Part shown: piece by piece, positions 38,341 to 38,591 of the stretch
Position numbering within the stretch: the stretch's first letter is position 1
How the letters are laid out: each line of letters starts with the position of its first letter
From: JAPUDQ01 sp964538665
GTDB taxonomy: Bacteria; Patescibacteriota; Saccharimonadia; Saccharimonadales; Saccharimonadaceae
Direction: 5' to 3'
Assembly: GCA_964538665.1 (NCBI GenBank)
Contig: CAZIEB010000005.1
Location: forward strand, 1 to 38,591
Length of the DNA: 38,591 nucleotides
Translations under genes and position numbers: made by a program
The notes under the pieces: generated by a model
Database searches by the model: none
The model's input: the letters and a program-made list of their open reading frames with translations, nothing else
What the model was told of the DNA's origin: nothing

Positions 38341-38449
38341 GCCCCGGTAGTTCTGGCGGTCGAGAATAACTCCGCTCCTTTGCGAGCAGATATTGGTTCG
38401 TGTAGTGCCGCCCCTCTCACAATCCGCTATTAGCGGATGAGAACGGGGC
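38341..38449 (+). ncRNA. tRNA-Arg-like RNA of unknown role
   Basis: This region shares GCCCCGGTAGTTC, AGAATAACTCCG and GAGCAGATATTGGTTCG with the tRNA-Arg at 38535, but the D-loop and anticodon loop are replaced and the T-arm cannot close. Downstream a strong stem forms: GCCCC-TCTC-ATCCGCT (38410-38428) against AGCGGAT-GAGA-GGGGC (38432-38449). CGGGGC at 38444-38449 could also pair with the 5' end GCCCCG, giving two competing folds. It has its own promoter. It may be a decayed tRNA copy or a regulatory RNA. The gap to the true tRNA (38450-38534) holds two more small hairpins (38468-38482 and 38492-38505). Confidence 0.5.
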
Positions 38450-38534
38450 AAACGGAAATAGTGAGCATTCGCCAGCGGCGAAGCGGAACGCCTTCCAGCT
38501 GGAAGCGAACCATCATGTGACATAATAGTGATAC

Positions 38535-38591
38535 GCCCCGGTAGTTCAACGGATAGAATAACTCCGTCCTAAGGAGCAGATATTGGTTCGA
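38535..38591 (+). tRNA. tRNA-Arg(CCT), 5' part, cut by window end
   Basis: Acceptor strand GCCCCGG (38535-38541), D-arm GTTC..AGAA with the usual AACGGAT loop, anticodon stem CTCC/GGAG around loop GTCCTAA, in which T33 is followed by anticodon CCT, then the variable region AGAT and T-arm start TTGGTTCGA. The 3' half lies beyond the window. It reads AGG codons. Confidence 0.88.

Noticed and set aside
38341..38449. tmRNA or tRNA with a group I intron
   Set aside because: No tag-peptide frame and no typical tmRNA 5' end; the shared blocks diverge at the loops rather than being split at the anticodon, and no intron core is seen.

Overview
The window looks like part of the small genome of a Saccharibacteria-type (TM7, Patescibacteria) bacterium. 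This rests on gene content and style: a complete secretin-less type IV pilus locus, a monoderm-type surface-protein/sortase pair, RNase J, compact overlapping genes, moderate GC and standard stop codons. UGA works as a stop, for example in the pilM/pilN and pilO junctions. The taxonomic call is an inference; no 16S rRNA is present.

Layout. 1-4.4 kb: rpsO and pnp, normally neighbours, separated here by a NUDIX hydrolase and two orphan genes. 4.4-9.5 kb: a micro-ORF, a family 4-like uracil-DNA glycosylase, a phosphotransferase, RNase J, a nucleotidyltransferase-like gene and a frameshifted orphan. 9.6-13.2 kb: ftsK and two orphans. 13.2-15.4 kb: rpsF-ssb-rpsR-efp. 15.4-18.3 kb: a membrane-anchored beta-lactamase/PBP-like protein, a four-helix-bundle (23S rRNA IVS-type) protein, and tlyA. 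18.3-20.5 kb: a thrombospondin-3-repeat surface protein broken by a 100-N assembly gap, then its probable sortase. 20.6-21.7 kb: ychF. 21.7-35.9 kb: the type IV pilus region (an anchored DUF5666-like protein, a 721-aa secreted protein, pilM-N-O, a small membrane protein, pilB-T-C, the major pilin, prepilin peptidase, and four minor-pilin-like genes). 35.9-38.6 kb: a tyrosine recombinase, uppP, ndk, a tRNA-Arg-like transcript and the 5' part of a tRNA-Arg(CCT).

Three patterns stand out. (1) A family of 7-nt-period (heptad) repeat arrays, mostly in inverted pairs, occupies the rpsF-ssb, ssb-rpsR and rpsR-efp gaps, flanks the four-helix-bundle gene, and lies inside the reading frames of tlyA and ychF. 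One copy is a symmetric 83-bp hairpin with 35-nt arms. Together they resemble a mobile hairpin family, with the IVS-type gene as the possible full-length member. This is the best candidate for an undescribed system. (2) At least ten genes lack a Shine-Dalgarno and start 6-9 nt after a -10 box (often an extended TGn -10), which implies leaderless mRNAs. Ribosomal and long-leader genes, and a set of GC-rich orphans, instead use strong Shine-Dalgarno sites. (3) Several leaders and 3' ends carry large RNA hairpins (pnp, rnj, rpsF, the surface protein). A tRNA-Arg-like RNA whose loops and 3' half diverge sits just upstream of the true tRNA-Arg.
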